Positions 35,055 through 45,107 of a stretch of 64,000 bases of DNA are shown piece after piece. Position 1 is the stretch's first letter; each line of letters opens with the position of its first letter. The DNA lies in contig NZ_AP024895.1 in the NCBI RefSeq assembly GCF_024347055.1, positions 3,410,001-3,474,000 on the forward strand, read 5' to 3'. The DNA is from Vibrio porteresiae DSM 19223. Lineage in GTDB: Bacteria; Pseudomonadota; Gammaproteobacteria; Enterobacterales; Vibrionaceae. The position numbers were made by a program, and so were the translations under genes. A model generated the notes under the pieces. The model saw nothing but the letters and a program-made list of their open reading frames with translations. It searched no databases and was not told the origin of the DNA.

Positions 35055-35441
35055 ATGAGTTCCAATTCTGAGGCAGTTAGACTCGATAAATGGCTTTGGG
35101 CTGCTCGTTTCTACAAAACACGCTCTATCGCCCGGAATATGGTCGATGGCGGTAAAGTTCACTATAATGGGCAACGCAGCAAGCCAAGTAAAGTGGTCGA
35201 ATTAGGCGCAACAATTACCCTAAGATTAGGGTATGAAGAAAAAACCGTCATAATCGAACAAATTTCAGAGCAGCGTCGTGGCGCGCCAGAAGCGCAGGCA
35301 ATGTATCAAGAAACCGTTGAAAGCATTGAAAAACGCGAAAAAAACGCCTTAGCGCGTAAACTGCACGCGGTAAGCCCAAGTCCAGATCGTCGCCCGGATA
35401 AAAAACAACGACGCGACATCATTAAATTTAAACATCAATAA
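35055..35441 (+). CDS. hslR: HslR, heat-shock ribosome-associated S4-domain protein (Hsp15)
   Basis: This 128-residue protein has an S4 RNA-binding domain at the N terminus (VRLDKWLWAARFYKTRSIAR) and a basic C terminus (RRPDKKQRRD). Hsp15 binds free 50S subunits carrying a nascent chain after heat shock and helps recycle them. It is divergent from epsC and followed 21 nt later by hslO. Confidence 0.95.
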   Translation: MSSNSEAVRLDKWLWAARFYKTRSIARNMVDGGKVHYNGQRSKPSKVVELGATITLRLGYEEKTVIIEQISEQRRGAPEAQAMYQETVESIEKREKNALARKLHAVSPSPDRRPDKKQRRDIIKFKHQ

Positions 35442-35462
35442 TAGAGAGCCGGAGTTTCCTCA

Positions 35463-36341
35463 ATGGCAAACAACATGCTAAATCGCTACCTTTTTGCAGA
35501 TCTATCAGTACGTGGCGAGCTGGTACAACTGGATGAAACCTACCAGCAAATGATCACCGGTAAGGACTACCCAGCACCTGTTCAACGTCTCATCGGTGAG
35601 TTGGCGATTGCCACTGCATTGTTGACTGCCACTTTGAAATTCGAAGGGTCAATCACATTGCAACTGCAAGGCGATGGTCCAGTCTCTCTAGCGGTTATCA
35701 ATGGTAATAATGAGCACAAAATACGTGGTGTAGCTCGTGTAAACGCTGACATTGACGCTGATGCGACTCTGCATGACATGATGGGTAAAGGCCATCTAGT
35801 GATTACCATTGAACCTAAACAAGGTGAACGCTACCAAGGCATCGTTGGTCTTGAAGGTGATACTCTAGCAGACGTTATCGAAAGTTACTTTGAGCGTTCT
35901 GAACAGTTGAAAACTCGCCTTTGGATTCGCACTGGTGAATATGAAGGTAAAGCTCATGCTGCTGGTATGTTGCTACAAACCGTTCCAGACGGCACAGGCT
36001 CACCAGACGACTTCGAGCATCTAGAGCAACTTACCGACACCATCAAAAACGATGAATTGTTCTCTCTAGAAGCAAATGACGTGTTGTATCGCTTATACAA
36101 CCAAGAAACAGTTCAGCTATTTGAAGCAAAACCTGTGACATTCCAATGCGGTTGTTCTCGTGAACGTAGCGCTGCAGCGATCATCACTGTCGATCGTGCA
36201 GAAATTGAATCCATTTTGGAAGAAGAAGGTCAAGTTGCTCTACACTGTGATTACTGTGGTACAACTTATGCTTTTGATGCAAAAGAAGTTGCTGAGCTTT
36301 ACGTCCAAGCCAATCAACAACAGGGTAACAATCTGCATTAA
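35463..36341 (+). CDS. hslO: HslO, redox-regulated chaperone Hsp33
   Basis: This 292-residue protein has the C-terminal redox zinc switch: CGC then CDYC (CxC-x27-CxxC). Hsp33 is a holdase activated by oxidative unfolding. It forms an operon with hslR, as in E. coli. A terminator follows. Confidence 0.96.
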   Translation: MANNMLNRYLFADLSVRGELVQLDETYQQMITGKDYPAPVQRLIGELAIATALLTATLKFEGSITLQLQGDGPVSLAVINGNNEHKIRGVARVNADIDADATLHDMMGKGHLVITIEPKQGERYQGIVGLEGDTLADVIESYFERSEQLKTRLWIRTGEYEGKAHAAGMLLQTVPDGTGSPDDFEHLEQLTDTIKNDELFSLEANDVLYRLYNQETVQLFEAKPVTFQCGCSRERSAAAIITVDRAEIESILEEEGQVALHCDYCGTTYAFDAKEVAELYVQANQQQGNNLH

Positions 36342-36672
36342 TTTGCGTTACTTACCAAGCACATCTTAACAACGATTAAAGCTGGTCAAAGACCGGCTTT
36401 TTTTGTGATCAATACGCAATAATCAGCATAAAATTCCAAATCAAAATTCCTACTTAATTTTTACAGATTATTAATAACTTAGGTCTGGTGCAATCCTTTA
36501 CATACAGGATAGAATGGACGACCTTTAGGCTAGATGGGCTTCGCGGACAAATTGGAGCTTGTTCAAATTTTGAACATACTCCCTGTTTTACTCTTCACCC
36601 GTTGCTAGCATGTATATAAACAACAACTATTAATTAATAAAAAAACCCTACAAAATCCTAAAAGGAGCACCT
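36342..36672. promoter_or_regulatory. hslO-pckA intergenic region with terminator and pckA leader
   Basis: The hslO terminator lies at 36380-36404 (AGCTGGTC-AAA-GACCGGCT then a T run). A 15-bp palindrome GTTCAAATTTTGAAC sits at 36561-36575, about 100 bp before pckA, and could be an operator. A good ribosome-binding site (AAAGGAGC) precedes pckA. No small gene was seen. Confidence 0.65.
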
Positions 36673-38301
36673 ATGACCATTATGGAACATACAAAGGCTG
36701 CGAGCTTAGATCTGACCCAATATGGCATTACCGGTGTAACCGAAGTGTTACGAAATCCGAGCTATCAAGTGCTATTCGATGAAGAGACTAGACCAGACCT
36801 ACAAGGTTATGAGAAAGGTATCGTCACCGAACTTGGCGCTGTTGCGGTAGATACGGGGATCTTCACAGGCCGCTCACCAAAAGATAAGTTCATCGTCGAA
36901 GACAACACCACACGTGATACTTTGTGGTGGACATCTGCTCAAGCGAAAAACGACAACAAGCCTATTTCACAAGCTGTATGGAATGACTTGAAAAAGTTGG
37001 TCGCTAAACAGCTATCAAGCAAACGCTTGTTTGTAGTCGATGGCTACTGTGGTGCAAACGCAGACACTCGTCTTTGCGTTCGCTTTATCACAGAGGTAGC
37101 CTGGCAAGCACACTTCGTTAAAAACATGTTCATTCGCCCAACCGACAGTGAACTGGTTAACTTTGAACCAGACTTCGTCGTCATGAATGGCGCTAAATGC
37201 ACCAATGACAAGTGGCAAGAGCAAGGTCTTAATTCAGAAAACTTCACCGTATTTAACCTCACCGAAAAAATGCAATTGATTGGTGGTACTTGGTACGGCG
37301 GCGAAATGAAAAAAGGCATGTTCGCAATGATGAACTACTTCCTGCCATTAAAGGGAATCGCATCAATGCACTGCTCAGCCAATATGGGCAAAGCAGGCGA
37401 TGTTGCTGTTTTCTTCGGCTTGTCAGGAACAGGGAAAACCACACTTTCTACCGACCCTAAACGTGCGCTCATCGGCGATGATGAACACGGCTGGGATGAC
37501 GATGGCGTATTTAACTTTGAAGGTGGCTGCTACGCAAAAACCATCAAGTTATCAAAAGAAGCGGAACCTGATATCTATAACGCTATCCGCCGTGATGCCC
37601 TATTGGAAAACGTTACCGTTCGCAATGATGGCTCTGTGGATTTTGATGACGGTTCTAAAACAGAGAACACTCGCGTTTCTTACCCAATTTACCATATCGA
37701 TAACATCGTTAAACCGGTATCTAAGGGTGGCCACGCAACGAAAGTGATCTTCTTGTCAGCGGATGCATTTGGGGTATTGCCACCAGTGTCTAAGTTGACC
37801 CCAGAACAGACTAAGTACCATTTCCTCTCTGGTTTTACTGCAAAACTAGCAGGGACTGAACGTGGTATTACCGAACCAACACCAACCTTCTCTGCTTGTT
37901 TTGGTGCTGCATTCTTAACGCTTCACCCAACTCAATATGCTGAAGTGTTGGTAAAACGAATGGAAGCCGCTGGAGCACAAGCTTACTTGGTGAATACTGG
38001 CTGGAACGGTTCGGGTAAACGTATTTCTATCAAAGATACTCGTGCGATTATCGATGCGATTTTGGACGGTTCAATTGAAGATGCAGAAACCCAGCAAATT
38101 CCGATTTTCAATTTGGAAGTGCCTAAAGCTCTACACGATGTGAACCCAGAGATCCTCGACCCTCGTGAAACTTATGTTGACCCACTACAATGGGAAAGCA
38201 AAGCGATAGATTTGGCGCAGCGTTTTATCAATAACTTTGCTAAATACACTGATAACCAGGAAGGTAAGTCTTTGGTTGCCGCAGGGCCACAACTAGACTA
38301 A
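36673..38301 (+). CDS. pckA: PckA, ATP-dependent phosphoenolpyruvate carboxykinase
   Basis: This 542-residue protein has a P-loop GLSGTGKTTLST, the metal-binding DDEHGWDDDGVFN and the substrate region GRSPKDKFIVED. It converts oxaloacetate to PEP with ATP, the first committed step of gluconeogenesis. It is transcribed alone, with its own terminator. Confidence 0.97.
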   Translation: MTIMEHTKAASLDLTQYGITGVTEVLRNPSYQVLFDEETRPDLQGYEKGIVTELGAVAVDTGIFTGRSPKDKFIVEDNTTRDTLWWTSAQAKNDNKPISQAVWNDLKKLVAKQLSSKRLFVVDGYCGANADTRLCVRFITEVAWQAHFVKNMFIRPTDSELVNFEPDFVVMNGAKCTNDKWQEQGLNSENFTVFNLTEKMQLIGGTWYGGEMKKGMFAMMNYFLPLKGIASMHCSANMGKAGDVAVFFGLSGTGKTTLSTDPKRALIGDDEHGWDDDGVFNFEGGCYAKTIKLSKEAEPDIYNAIRRDALLENVTVRNDGSVDFDDGSKTENTRVSYPIYHIDNIVKPVSKGGHATKVIFLSADAFGVLPPVSKLTPEQTKYHFLSGFTAKLAGTERGITEPTPTFSACFGAAFLTLHPTQYAEVLVKRMEAAGAQAYLVNTGWNGSGKRISIKDTRAIIDAILDGSIEDAETQQIPIFNLEVPKALHDVNPEILDPRETYVDPLQWESKAIDLAQRFINNFAKYTDNQEGKSLVAAGPQLD

Positions 38302-38320
38302 CGAAATTCGTCTAACAAAA

Positions 38321-38343
38321 GCCCCGAAATTCGGGGCTTTTTT
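38321..38343 (+). terminator. Terminator of pckA
   Basis: Stem GCCCCGAA/TTCGGGGC with a 1-nt centre and a T run, 19 bp after the stop. Confidence 0.92.
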
Positions 38344-38417
38344 CATCCATTTTAGTTGAACAAAATACCAATTTGCTCCACTCTGTTATCTCGTTTATTT
38401 AGGGCATCAATTGGATC

Positions 38418-40292
38418 ATGAAAAAGCTGTTCTTCGTTTTTTTTTCATTTTTAATCATAGCGTTGGCAGTTTGCGCCACTCTATTTGGTTTGATGAATAC
38501 TCGCCTCGCCACTCCAATTGCTAGCTGGCTTATCTCTCAATGGTCCCCTAACGAAATTGAATTTAGCCAAGTAGAGTATGACTTTCCGTATCATATAAAG
38601 CTGCAGCAACCTAAATGGCAAACAGGTTCAGAGATTCTGGGCTTTCACCAAGTCGATATTTGGTTAAACAGCCAAATATACCAAGATGGTAAATGGCTCA
38701 TTGACAGCGTGCTCTTTGATGGTGGCGAACTCAATCAGCTTCCGGAATTGAATCAACTCACATCCCATATTCAGCTCCACCAGCTGGCACTACATAACAT
38801 TACGATTAACCAAGATGATTACCAGATTGCCGGGCTGAGCCTGCAAGTAAAAAATCCTACATGGACACATGATGGACAAGAGCTTCCTTATGGTGAAATT
38901 CAACTTGCCGCACAGGAATGGCATTGGCAGGGAGAAGAAGCGACCAATTTGCTCATTGATGCCAATTACCAACCCCAGGATTCAACGATTTATGGTATGA
39001 CACTGAACTGGCGTGGCGGCCAAATTTCCGGACAAGCCGAGCAATATCCGCAAGGTTGGTCACTCGTCAATGTCACGGTAAACCATCTAACATTGCCCGA
39101 GAGTATTACGCAGCAATTAGACTATAAATGGCAGTCTTTACCGTTTGTTATCCACCATATTAACAGTCTAGATTTGCTTAATAGCAACATTACTTGGCAA
39201 GGCATTCAGTTAATCAATGCTGACTTATCTCTGGAAAATACCGATTTAGATGGGCTGATCCCATCGCAAGGTACGCTCTCTCTGCACGCGGATACAGCAC
39301 AATGGTTGGGGGTTCAGTGGGTTGACCCAAACACAACACTCGCCTTTGCTAACCATCATCTTATCATTCAAGATTTCACATCCAGTGTACTGCAAGGCAA
39401 TATCCAATTGGCTGGTCAATGGACTGACGAAGGACTCCATTTAACCTCGTTAACTGCACAAGGGCTAAAATGGTTCGGTGACAAAGCAAGCGACCTAGAA
39501 CAAATTCCAGTCATCCCAGATTGGGATAATTTGCAAATCGACTCGCTTTCTCTCGATAACATTCAACTGATCCAAACTGCCCAAAAACCTTTCTGGCAGC
39601 TTTCTGGTTTAAATATTGAAGGTCAGAACACACAACTACTTAAATCTGGGCATATTGGGCTCTGGAGTGGCTCTCTGAGGCTTTCAGCCAATAGTGCAAG
39701 CCTAGGAGACACAATTACCAGCCAAAGCTTGCTGGAGATGCACAGTGAACAAGGCGTTTGGCAGCTAAGTCGTGCATTTTTGCCTTTCCAACAGGGCTAC
39801 CTGGATGCGACCGCGCAATGGGATTTTGGTCAGGGAAGTGGCCCATGGCAACTGAAAGCCCATGGAGACGGTGTTCCTGTCGATTTAATCAATCAGTACC
39901 TAAACATACCTTTTCAAGTCAGTGCACTGGCAGAAGCCGATATTGATTTATCCGGCTTGGGAGGTAATGCTTTGGTGCTCATGCACACATTAACTGGCAA
40001 AGCTGCTGTTAGTCTGCGCCAAGGTATTGCAACATTGAAGTACGATAACACCACAGTAATACAACCCTTCGGTGTGGATAATATCCAAATGCGGGCCGAT
40101 CGAGGCAGAATCACCATTCCTGAAATCAGCTTAACGGGAGCAGGACTAAAAGCCTCGTTATTCGGCGACGTTGATCTGGTTGCACCAGATGCAGGACAGC
40201 TCCTACTCAAAACCGAGCAAGGCTGCCAAAACGTCAATTTTGATTTATTGCGCGATAAAACGCTGGTCAGTGAATGCCCAGCAACTAAATAA
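38418..40292 (+). CDS. AsmA-family protein
   Basis: This 624-residue protein has an N-terminal membrane anchor (LFFVFFSFLIIALAVCATLF) and a long beta-rich periplasmic part typical of AsmA/YhjG-like proteins. The C-terminal conserved AsmA segment runs from FGQGSGPWQLKAHGDGVPVD to LTGAGLKASLFGDVDL. AsmA-like proteins form hydrophobic-groove bridges for lipid transport to the outer membrane; the role of this paralogue is not known. It ends in a bidirectional terminator shared with the convergent neighbour. Confidence 0.85.
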   Translation: MKKLFFVFFSFLIIALAVCATLFGLMNTRLATPIASWLISQWSPNEIEFSQVEYDFPYHIKLQQPKWQTGSEILGFHQVDIWLNSQIYQDGKWLIDSVLFDGGELNQLPELNQLTSHIQLHQLALHNITINQDDYQIAGLSLQVKNPTWTHDGQELPYGEIQLAAQEWHWQGEEATNLLIDANYQPQDSTIYGMTLNWRGGQISGQAEQYPQGWSLVNVTVNHLTLPESITQQLDYKWQSLPFVIHHINSLDLLNSNITWQGIQLINADLSLENTDLDGLIPSQGTLSLHADTAQWLGVQWVDPNTTLAFANHHLIIQDFTSSVLQGNIQLAGQWTDEGLHLTSLTAQGLKWFGDKASDLEQIPVIPDWDNLQIDSLSLDNIQLIQTAQKPFWQLSGLNIEGQNTQLLKSGHIGLWSGSLRLSANSASLGDTITSQSLLEMHSEQGVWQLSRAFLPFQQGYLDATAQWDFGQGSGPWQLKAHGDGVPVDLINQYLNIPFQVSALAEADIDLSGLGGNALVLMHTLTGKAAVSLRQGIATLKYDNTTVIQPFGVDNIQMRADRGRITIPEISLTGAGLKASLFGDVDLVAPDAGQLLLKTEQGCQNVNFDLLRDKTLVSECPATK

Positions 40293-40296
40293 AAAA

Positions 40297-40322
40297 ATGC
40301 CTCACTCAGTGAGGCATTTTTT
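40297..40322. terminator. Bidirectional terminator overlapping the stop of the GNAT/hotdog gene
   Basis: Stem ATGCCTCACT/AGTGAGGCAT with A and T runs on either side. The minus-strand gene's TGA stop lies inside the stem. Confidence 0.88.
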
Positions 40323-41232
40323 CTAATGTTTCTTTGTAGTTAGGCATCAACATATAAGTGCCGATAAACTCTACAGAGTCTTCTCCATCACTCGATATTG
40401 TCACTTTCACTACGATTCGAGCTCTTCGTCCAGAAGCTAATCTATCTAAATCGCCACTAATACTGTCCATCGATGTAGAAGCGACAGGACTAGAAAAAAT
40501 AGGCTTACGGTAACGAATATGGCTATCGACTAAAACAATGTCGCCTTTTAAACCACGCTCACGCATCAAAAGCCAAGCCATACCCCAACCTGTTAATGTC
40601 GCCATGGTGAATGCCGAGCCAGCAAACATTGTATTGTGTGGATTCAAATTGGGATTTAATGGTGCACTGCACTGGAATTGATACCCAGTGTATTCAAGGA
40701 TTTTTATCCCCATCTTTTCACTGATTGGAATATTCTCTTCCCAGCGCTGTTGTAACTCTGCACACCACTCAGGCTTACGCATGACGTTCGCCATAGCATC
40801 AAGCGGTTTCACCATTTGTAGATGTCGAACTGGACCACGTTCATCAGTTAGCTCGCCGCGACGCTCAAATCCATTTTTTTCATAAAAGTTTATGGCATCT
40901 TCGCGGGCGTTACACACCAAGCGTTTAGCCCCTTCTTGACGAGCTAACGACTCTAACGCCACCAGCAACAAAGACCCCATTCCTTTACCTCGACGGCTAG
41001 CCTTTACCGCCATATAACGCAATTGACCTTCGCAATCCGGAGTGATGTAAAGACGACCGATAGCAATAGGTCGACCGCGACCATCCACAATCATGCGATG
41101 ATGGCTCATCGAATCATATTCGTCTTTTTCCGAACCCAAAGGCATACGCCAAGGCTCTCTAAGCATCTGCCAACGAAAGTAAAAGTACTTGCTTAATTGG
41201 TTATCATTATTAGGGGTAATGAGTTTAAACAT
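40306..41232 (-). CDS. yiiD: Bifunctional GNAT acetyltransferase/hotdog thioesterase-like protein (YiiD type)
   Basis: This is a 308-residue protein. The N-terminal GNAT domain has the acetyl-CoA motif VKASRRGKGMGSLLL and NFYEKNGFERRGE. The C-terminal domain from about 165 onward is a YiiD-type hotdog (NPHNTMFAGSAFTMATLTGW). The substrate is unknown. The E. coli homologue is YiiD, also called FabY. It lies upstream of the AsmA-type convergent gene and next to dtd-yihY, a conserved cluster. Confidence 0.88.
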   Translation of the reverse strand: MFKLITPNNDNQLSKYFYFRWQMLREPWRMPLGSEKDEYDSMSHHRMIVDGRGRPIAIGRLYITPDCEGQLRYMAVKASRRGKGMGSLLLVALESLARQEGAKRLVCNAREDAINFYEKNGFERRGELTDERGPVRHLQMVKPLDAMANVMRKPEWCAELQQRWEENIPISEKMGIKILEYTGYQFQCSAPLNPNLNPHNTMFAGSAFTMATLTGWGMAWLLMRERGLKGDIVLVDSHIRYRKPIFSSPVASTSMDSISGDLDRLASGRRARIVVKVTISSDGEDSVEFIGTYMLMPNYKETLEKMPH

Positions 41233-41298
41233 AGCAATCTCGATTAACTATCCTTTGAATGAATTCCTTGTTGAGAAGAAATTACCACAACTCTATTT

Positions 41299-41733
41299 CT
41301 ATACCTGCAGCCAAAAGGTTACTGGACCATCGTTAATCAGTGAGACTTTCATATCTGCCGCAAACTGACCTCGCTGCGTAGGAAGTTCATCTTCGCAGAG
41401 ATCGGCAAAATAATCATAAAGTCGACGAGCATCGTCAGGATGAGCGCCACGCGAGAATCCTGCTCGCGTCCCTTTTTTCGTGTCAGCTGGGAGAGTAAAT
41501 TGAGAAACCACCAACACGCTGCCACCCACATCTTTGACGCTCAGGTTCATCTTACCCTGTTCGTCTTCAAAAACTCGATAAGTCGTAACACGTTCCATCA
41601 AACGCTTAGCTTTCGCTTCATCGTCTTCTTTTTCAACCCCAAGTAATACTAGAAGTCCTTTATCAATCGCACCGACAATATTTCCGTCAACACGTACTGC
41701 CGCTTCACTCACTCGTTGAATCAATGCTATCAC
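41299..41733 (-). CDS. dtd: D-aminoacyl-tRNA deacylase
   Basis: This 144-residue protein has the signature SQFTLPADTKKGTRAGF and the cross-subunit GPVTFWLQ (Gly-Pro motif). It removes D-amino acids (and Gly) mis-charged on tRNA. The start overlaps the yihY end by 29 nt, so the two are co-transcribed, as in many gamma-proteobacteria. Confidence 0.96.
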   Translation of the reverse strand: MIALIQRVSEAAVRVDGNIVGAIDKGLLVLLGVEKEDDEAKAKRLMERVTTYRVFEDEQGKMNLSVKDVGGSVLVVSQFTLPADTKKGTRAGFSRGAHPDDARRLYDYFADLCEDELPTQRGQFAADMKVSLINDGPVTFWLQV

Positions 41734-42616
41734 TTATTTTTCCTTTCTCTATTACAGCCGTCATATCCTCATGAGCCATCAAGTCCTCTCCCCAAAATTC
41801 TTTTTCTCCTAGAGCCGCTGTGATTTCTGCACCAACTAAGACGATTAGCCAACACAAATAAACCCAGACGAAAAGAATCGGAATTGCCGCTAGAGCGCCA
41901 TAAATCAATTGGTAAGACGGGAACTGGGTAATGTACACAGCAAACCCTTTCTTGCTTAATTCAAACAAGATAGCTGCTGAAATTGCCCCAACGATAGCAT
42001 GATGAAACCGGACTTTCTTATTCGGTACAAGTAGATACAGTACCATGAATGCCAAGAAAGAAAGAATAATAGGAAGCCAGCGAAGAAAAAAGTTAAATGC
42101 ACCGGTTAACGTCTCATTTTCTATAATCTTCAGCGACATGATGTAAGAGCTAAGCGCAATGCTTGCACCAATAAGGATCGGCCCTAGCGTTAAAAACATC
42201 CAATACATCGAAAAAGAGAACACCATGCGGCGTTTTTTTCTAACCCGCCAAATAAAATTTAAATTTTTATCAACGTTAGAAATCAGCATGATTGCAGCAA
42301 CAAACAAAAATAAGCTGCCAACAATGGTCATCTTGCCTGTATTGCTGACAAACTGTTTTAAAGCGTGGCTAACCGCATCTCCAGCCGCAGGGACAAAGTG
42401 CGTAATGACAAAGTCTTGAATGACTTCACCCACATCAGAAAAAACAGTAAATGAAGAGAGGATTGAGAGCAAAACGGTGAGCATTGGTACAATCGAAATG
42501 AGCGTGATATACGCCAAATAGCCAGCACTCACATTAATGCGGTCATGTCCCATTCGCGCCATAAGGTATCGAAGATAGCGCAAAGAGTAAGTAAAGAAAG
42601 GATGTGCGGTTATCAT
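41705..42616 (-). CDS. yihY: YihY/BrkB-family inner-membrane protein
   Basis: This 303-residue protein has five to six membrane helices (LISIVPMLTVLLSILSSF, IVGSLFLFVAAIMLIS, YLCWLIVLVGAEITAAL) and the family signature NVSAGYLAYITLISIVP. The function is uncertain; the earlier name RNase BN does not apply. It is the promoter-proximal gene of the yihY-dtd pair. Confidence 0.93.
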   Translation of the reverse strand: MITAHPFFTYSLRYLRYLMARMGHDRINVSAGYLAYITLISIVPMLTVLLSILSSFTVFSDVGEVIQDFVITHFVPAAGDAVSHALKQFVSNTGKMTIVGSLFLFVAAIMLISNVDKNLNFIWRVRKKRRMVFSFSMYWMFLTLGPILIGASIALSSYIMSLKIIENETLTGAFNFFLRWLPIILSFLAFMVLYLLVPNKKVRFHHAIVGAISAAILFELSKKGFAVYITQFPSYQLIYGALAAIPILFVWVYLCWLIVLVGAEITAALGEKEFWGEDLMAHEDMTAVIEKGKISDSIDSTSE

Positions 42617-42720
42617 AACAAGTGCAAATTGGTCAGTTTTCTATGTTGTTCATTCTAATCGAATATGCCAAATAATGCAGAGTCTGAGCAAAGTGAATGA
42701 TATTTCCCTACCAATAATCA

Positions 42721-42748
42721 AAAAAAAACCTCCGACAATGCGGAGGTT
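42721..42748 (-). terminator. Terminator of bipA
   Basis: Stem AACCTCCG/CGGAGGTT with loop ACAATG, followed on the minus strand by an eight-base T run, 18 bp beyond the bipA stop. Confidence 0.92.
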
Positions 42749-42766
42749 TTCACTAGCGATACAGGA

Positions 42767-44596
42767 TTATTGACCGCTACGGTATGCACGTTTACGATCG
42801 TTTTCAGTTAAGAAACGTTTACGTAGACGGATGCTTTCAGGAGTTACTTCTACCAATTCATCATCATCGATAAACTCAAGAGCTTGCTCTAGAGTGAATT
42901 TGATTGCTGGAGTAAGAACCTGTGCTTCATCAGTACCAGATGCGCGAACGTTAGTTAGCTGTTTACCTTTCAAACAGTTAACTGTTAGGTCGTTCGAACG
43001 GCTGTGGATACCCACTAGCTGACCTTCATACACTTCGTCACCGTGCTCAGTAAATAGACGACCACGATCTTGAAGGTTGAACAGTGCGTAAGTCAGAGCT
43101 TTACCAGTTGCGTTAGAGATCAATACACCATTTTGACGTTGACCAATGTTACCGCCTTTGTGTGCAGCATAGTGATCAAATGTATGGTATAGAAGACCTG
43201 AACCAGAAGTCAGTGTCATGAACTCTGTTTGGAAGCCGATCAAACCACGAGAAGGCATAACGAAGTCTAGACGTACACGACCTTTACCATCTGGAGACAT
43301 GTTTTTCAGTTCACCTTTACGTAAACCAATTTTCTCCATCACACCGCCTTGGTGTTCTTCAAGAACGTCGATAGTTACCGTTTCAAACGGTTCCATTAAT
43401 TGGCCATCAACCGTTTTCAGAATAACTTCAGGACGAGATACAGCAAGCTCGAAGCCTTCACGACGCATGTTTTCAATCAGGATAGAAAGGTGAAGTTCAC
43501 CACGGCCTGATACGCGGAAACGGTCTGGGTCGTCAGTTTGTTGCACACGTAGTGCTACGTTATGAACCAATTCTTTTTCTAGACGTTCTAGGATGTTACG
43601 TGAAGTAACAAACTTACCTTCTTTACCAGCAAACGGAGAAGTGTTTACTTGGAAAGTCATGGTTACAGTTGGTTCGTCAACAGATAGTGGTGGCAATGCT
43701 TCAACATTGTTCACATCACAAATGGTGTCAGAGATTTTTAGCTCGCCAAGACCAGTGATTGCAACGATGTCACCAGCAGTTGCTAGTTCGTCTTCAAAAC
43801 GTTGTAGACCTAGGTAACCTAGAACTGTACCAACTTTACCGTTACGTTTTTTGCCATCAGCAGAGATAACAGTTACTTGTTGGTTTGGGCGTACTGTACC
43901 GCGAGTTACACGGCCAACACCGATAACGCCAACGTATGAACTGTAGTCTAGCTGAGAAATTTGCATTTGTAGGCCACCGTTAGGGTCTACATCTGGTGCG
44001 TTAACTACGTCAACGATAGTTTGGAACAATGGTTCCATGTTTTCGCCAGTAACGCCTTCTTCAGTGCTTGCCCAACCGTTCAATGCAGATGCATAAACTA
44101 CTTTGAAGTCTAGCTGTTCGTCAGTTGCACCTAGGTTATCAAATAGGTCAAATACTTGGTCCATAACCCAGTCAGGACGAGCACCAGGACGGTCAATTTT
44201 GTTGATAACAACAATAGGTTTCAAACCGTGAGCGAACGCTTTTTGCGTTACGAAACGAGTTTGTGGCATTGGACCGTCAACAGCGTCAACAATCAGCAGA
44301 ACTGAGTCAACCATAGACATGATACGTTCAACTTCGCCGCCGAAGTCTGCGTGTCCAGGGGTGTCAACGATGTTAATACGGTAATCGTGCCAGTTAATCG
44401 CTGTGTTTTTAGCGAGAATAGTAATGCCACGCTCTTTTTCGATGTCATTCGAGTCCATGACACGCTCTTCAACTTCACCGCGAGACTCTAATGTGCCGGA
44501 CTGTTGTAGTAGCTTGTCAACAAGGGTGGTTTTACCGTGGTCAACGTGGGCGATGATCGCGATGTTTCTTAGTTTTTCAATTTGTGGAGTAGCCAT
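42767..44596 (-). CDS. bipA: BipA/TypA, ribosome-binding translational GTPase
   Basis: I chose the ATG at 44596 (MATPQIEKLRN, 609 residues). G motifs: AHVDHGKTTLVDKLL (G1), DTPGHADFGGEVER (G3) and NKIDRPGARP (G4). EF-G-like domains II, III and V and the BipA-specific C terminus follow. BipA binds 70S ribosomes and assists 50S assembly at low temperature. It is divergent from glnA with a 511-bp gap. Confidence 0.97.
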   Translation of the reverse strand: MATPQIEKLRNIAIIAHVDHGKTTLVDKLLQQSGTLESRGEVEERVMDSNDIEKERGITILAKNTAINWHDYRINIVDTPGHADFGGEVERIMSMVDSVLLIVDAVDGPMPQTRFVTQKAFAHGLKPIVVINKIDRPGARPDWVMDQVFDLFDNLGATDEQLDFKVVYASALNGWASTEEGVTGENMEPLFQTIVDVVNAPDVDPNGGLQMQISQLDYSSYVGVIGVGRVTRGTVRPNQQVTVISADGKKRNGKVGTVLGYLGLQRFEDELATAGDIVAITGLGELKISDTICDVNNVEALPPLSVDEPTVTMTFQVNTSPFAGKEGKFVTSRNILERLEKELVHNVALRVQQTDDPDRFRVSGRGELHLSILIENMRREGFELAVSRPEVILKTVDGQLMEPFETVTIDVLEEHQGGVMEKIGLRKGELKNMSPDGKGRVRLDFVMPSRGLIGFQTEFMTLTSGSGLLYHTFDHYAAHKGGNIGQRQNGVLISNATGKALTYALFNLQDRGRLFTEHGDEVYEGQLVGIHSRSNDLTVNCLKGKQLTNVRASGTDEAQVLTPAIKFTLEQALEFIDDDELVEVTPESIRLRKRFLTENDRKRAYRSGQ

Positions 44597-45107
44597 GGAT
44601 TTTGCTTCACTTGATTTCACAAATGACCTATTGCGACACAATGGCGCAATCGAGGTCAGAGCTTGGTTAAAAAAACGGCCATAATGTACCAGATTTTAGC
44701 GAAAAACCCAGAAATATGTGATCTAATACGACCATTTTTCTTATTTAAGCCTCTATTCTCCTCTTCTTCAATTTGATTTAAAACAAAAACCGTATTCTTC
44801 GAGAAAATTCTCGATTGACACGGATAGAAGAAATAGGCTGAATATTAATCCAATTGGTTAAATTTGGTGCACACATTAAACCCTGAGCACTAATTTGGTG
44901 CAATTGGTGATCATTTTAGTGCAACTTGTAGCACCAAAACGAGTCAATGCAATAGCAAACCATTGAAATACAAGGACTTAACTTTCTGGCACGAATCTCG
45001 CTATTGTTTAAGCAACATCATTATGAAATGGGTACAGCAATTCTCTCATGCTGCTTTCATATAGATTCGTGCCCCAATCGCTATCTTAACACTGGAGGTT
45101 ATCCAAG
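44597..45107 (+). promoter_or_regulatory. glnA regulatory region: NtrC sites and sigma-54 promoter
   Basis: The sigma-54 -24/-12 element is TGGCACGAATCTCGCT at 44987-45002. NtrC-like dyads lie upstream: AGCACTAATTTGGTGCA at 44886-44902 (near consensus GCAC-Y-N5-GGTGCA) and a weaker GTGATCATTTTAGTGCA at 44907-44923. Additional half sites (GGTGCA near 44876; AGCACC near 44930) surround them. The arrangement fits nitrogen-controlled glnA activation by NtrC acting at a distance. The leader is about 90 bp, with AACACTGGAGGT as ribosome-binding site. Confidence 0.8.
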
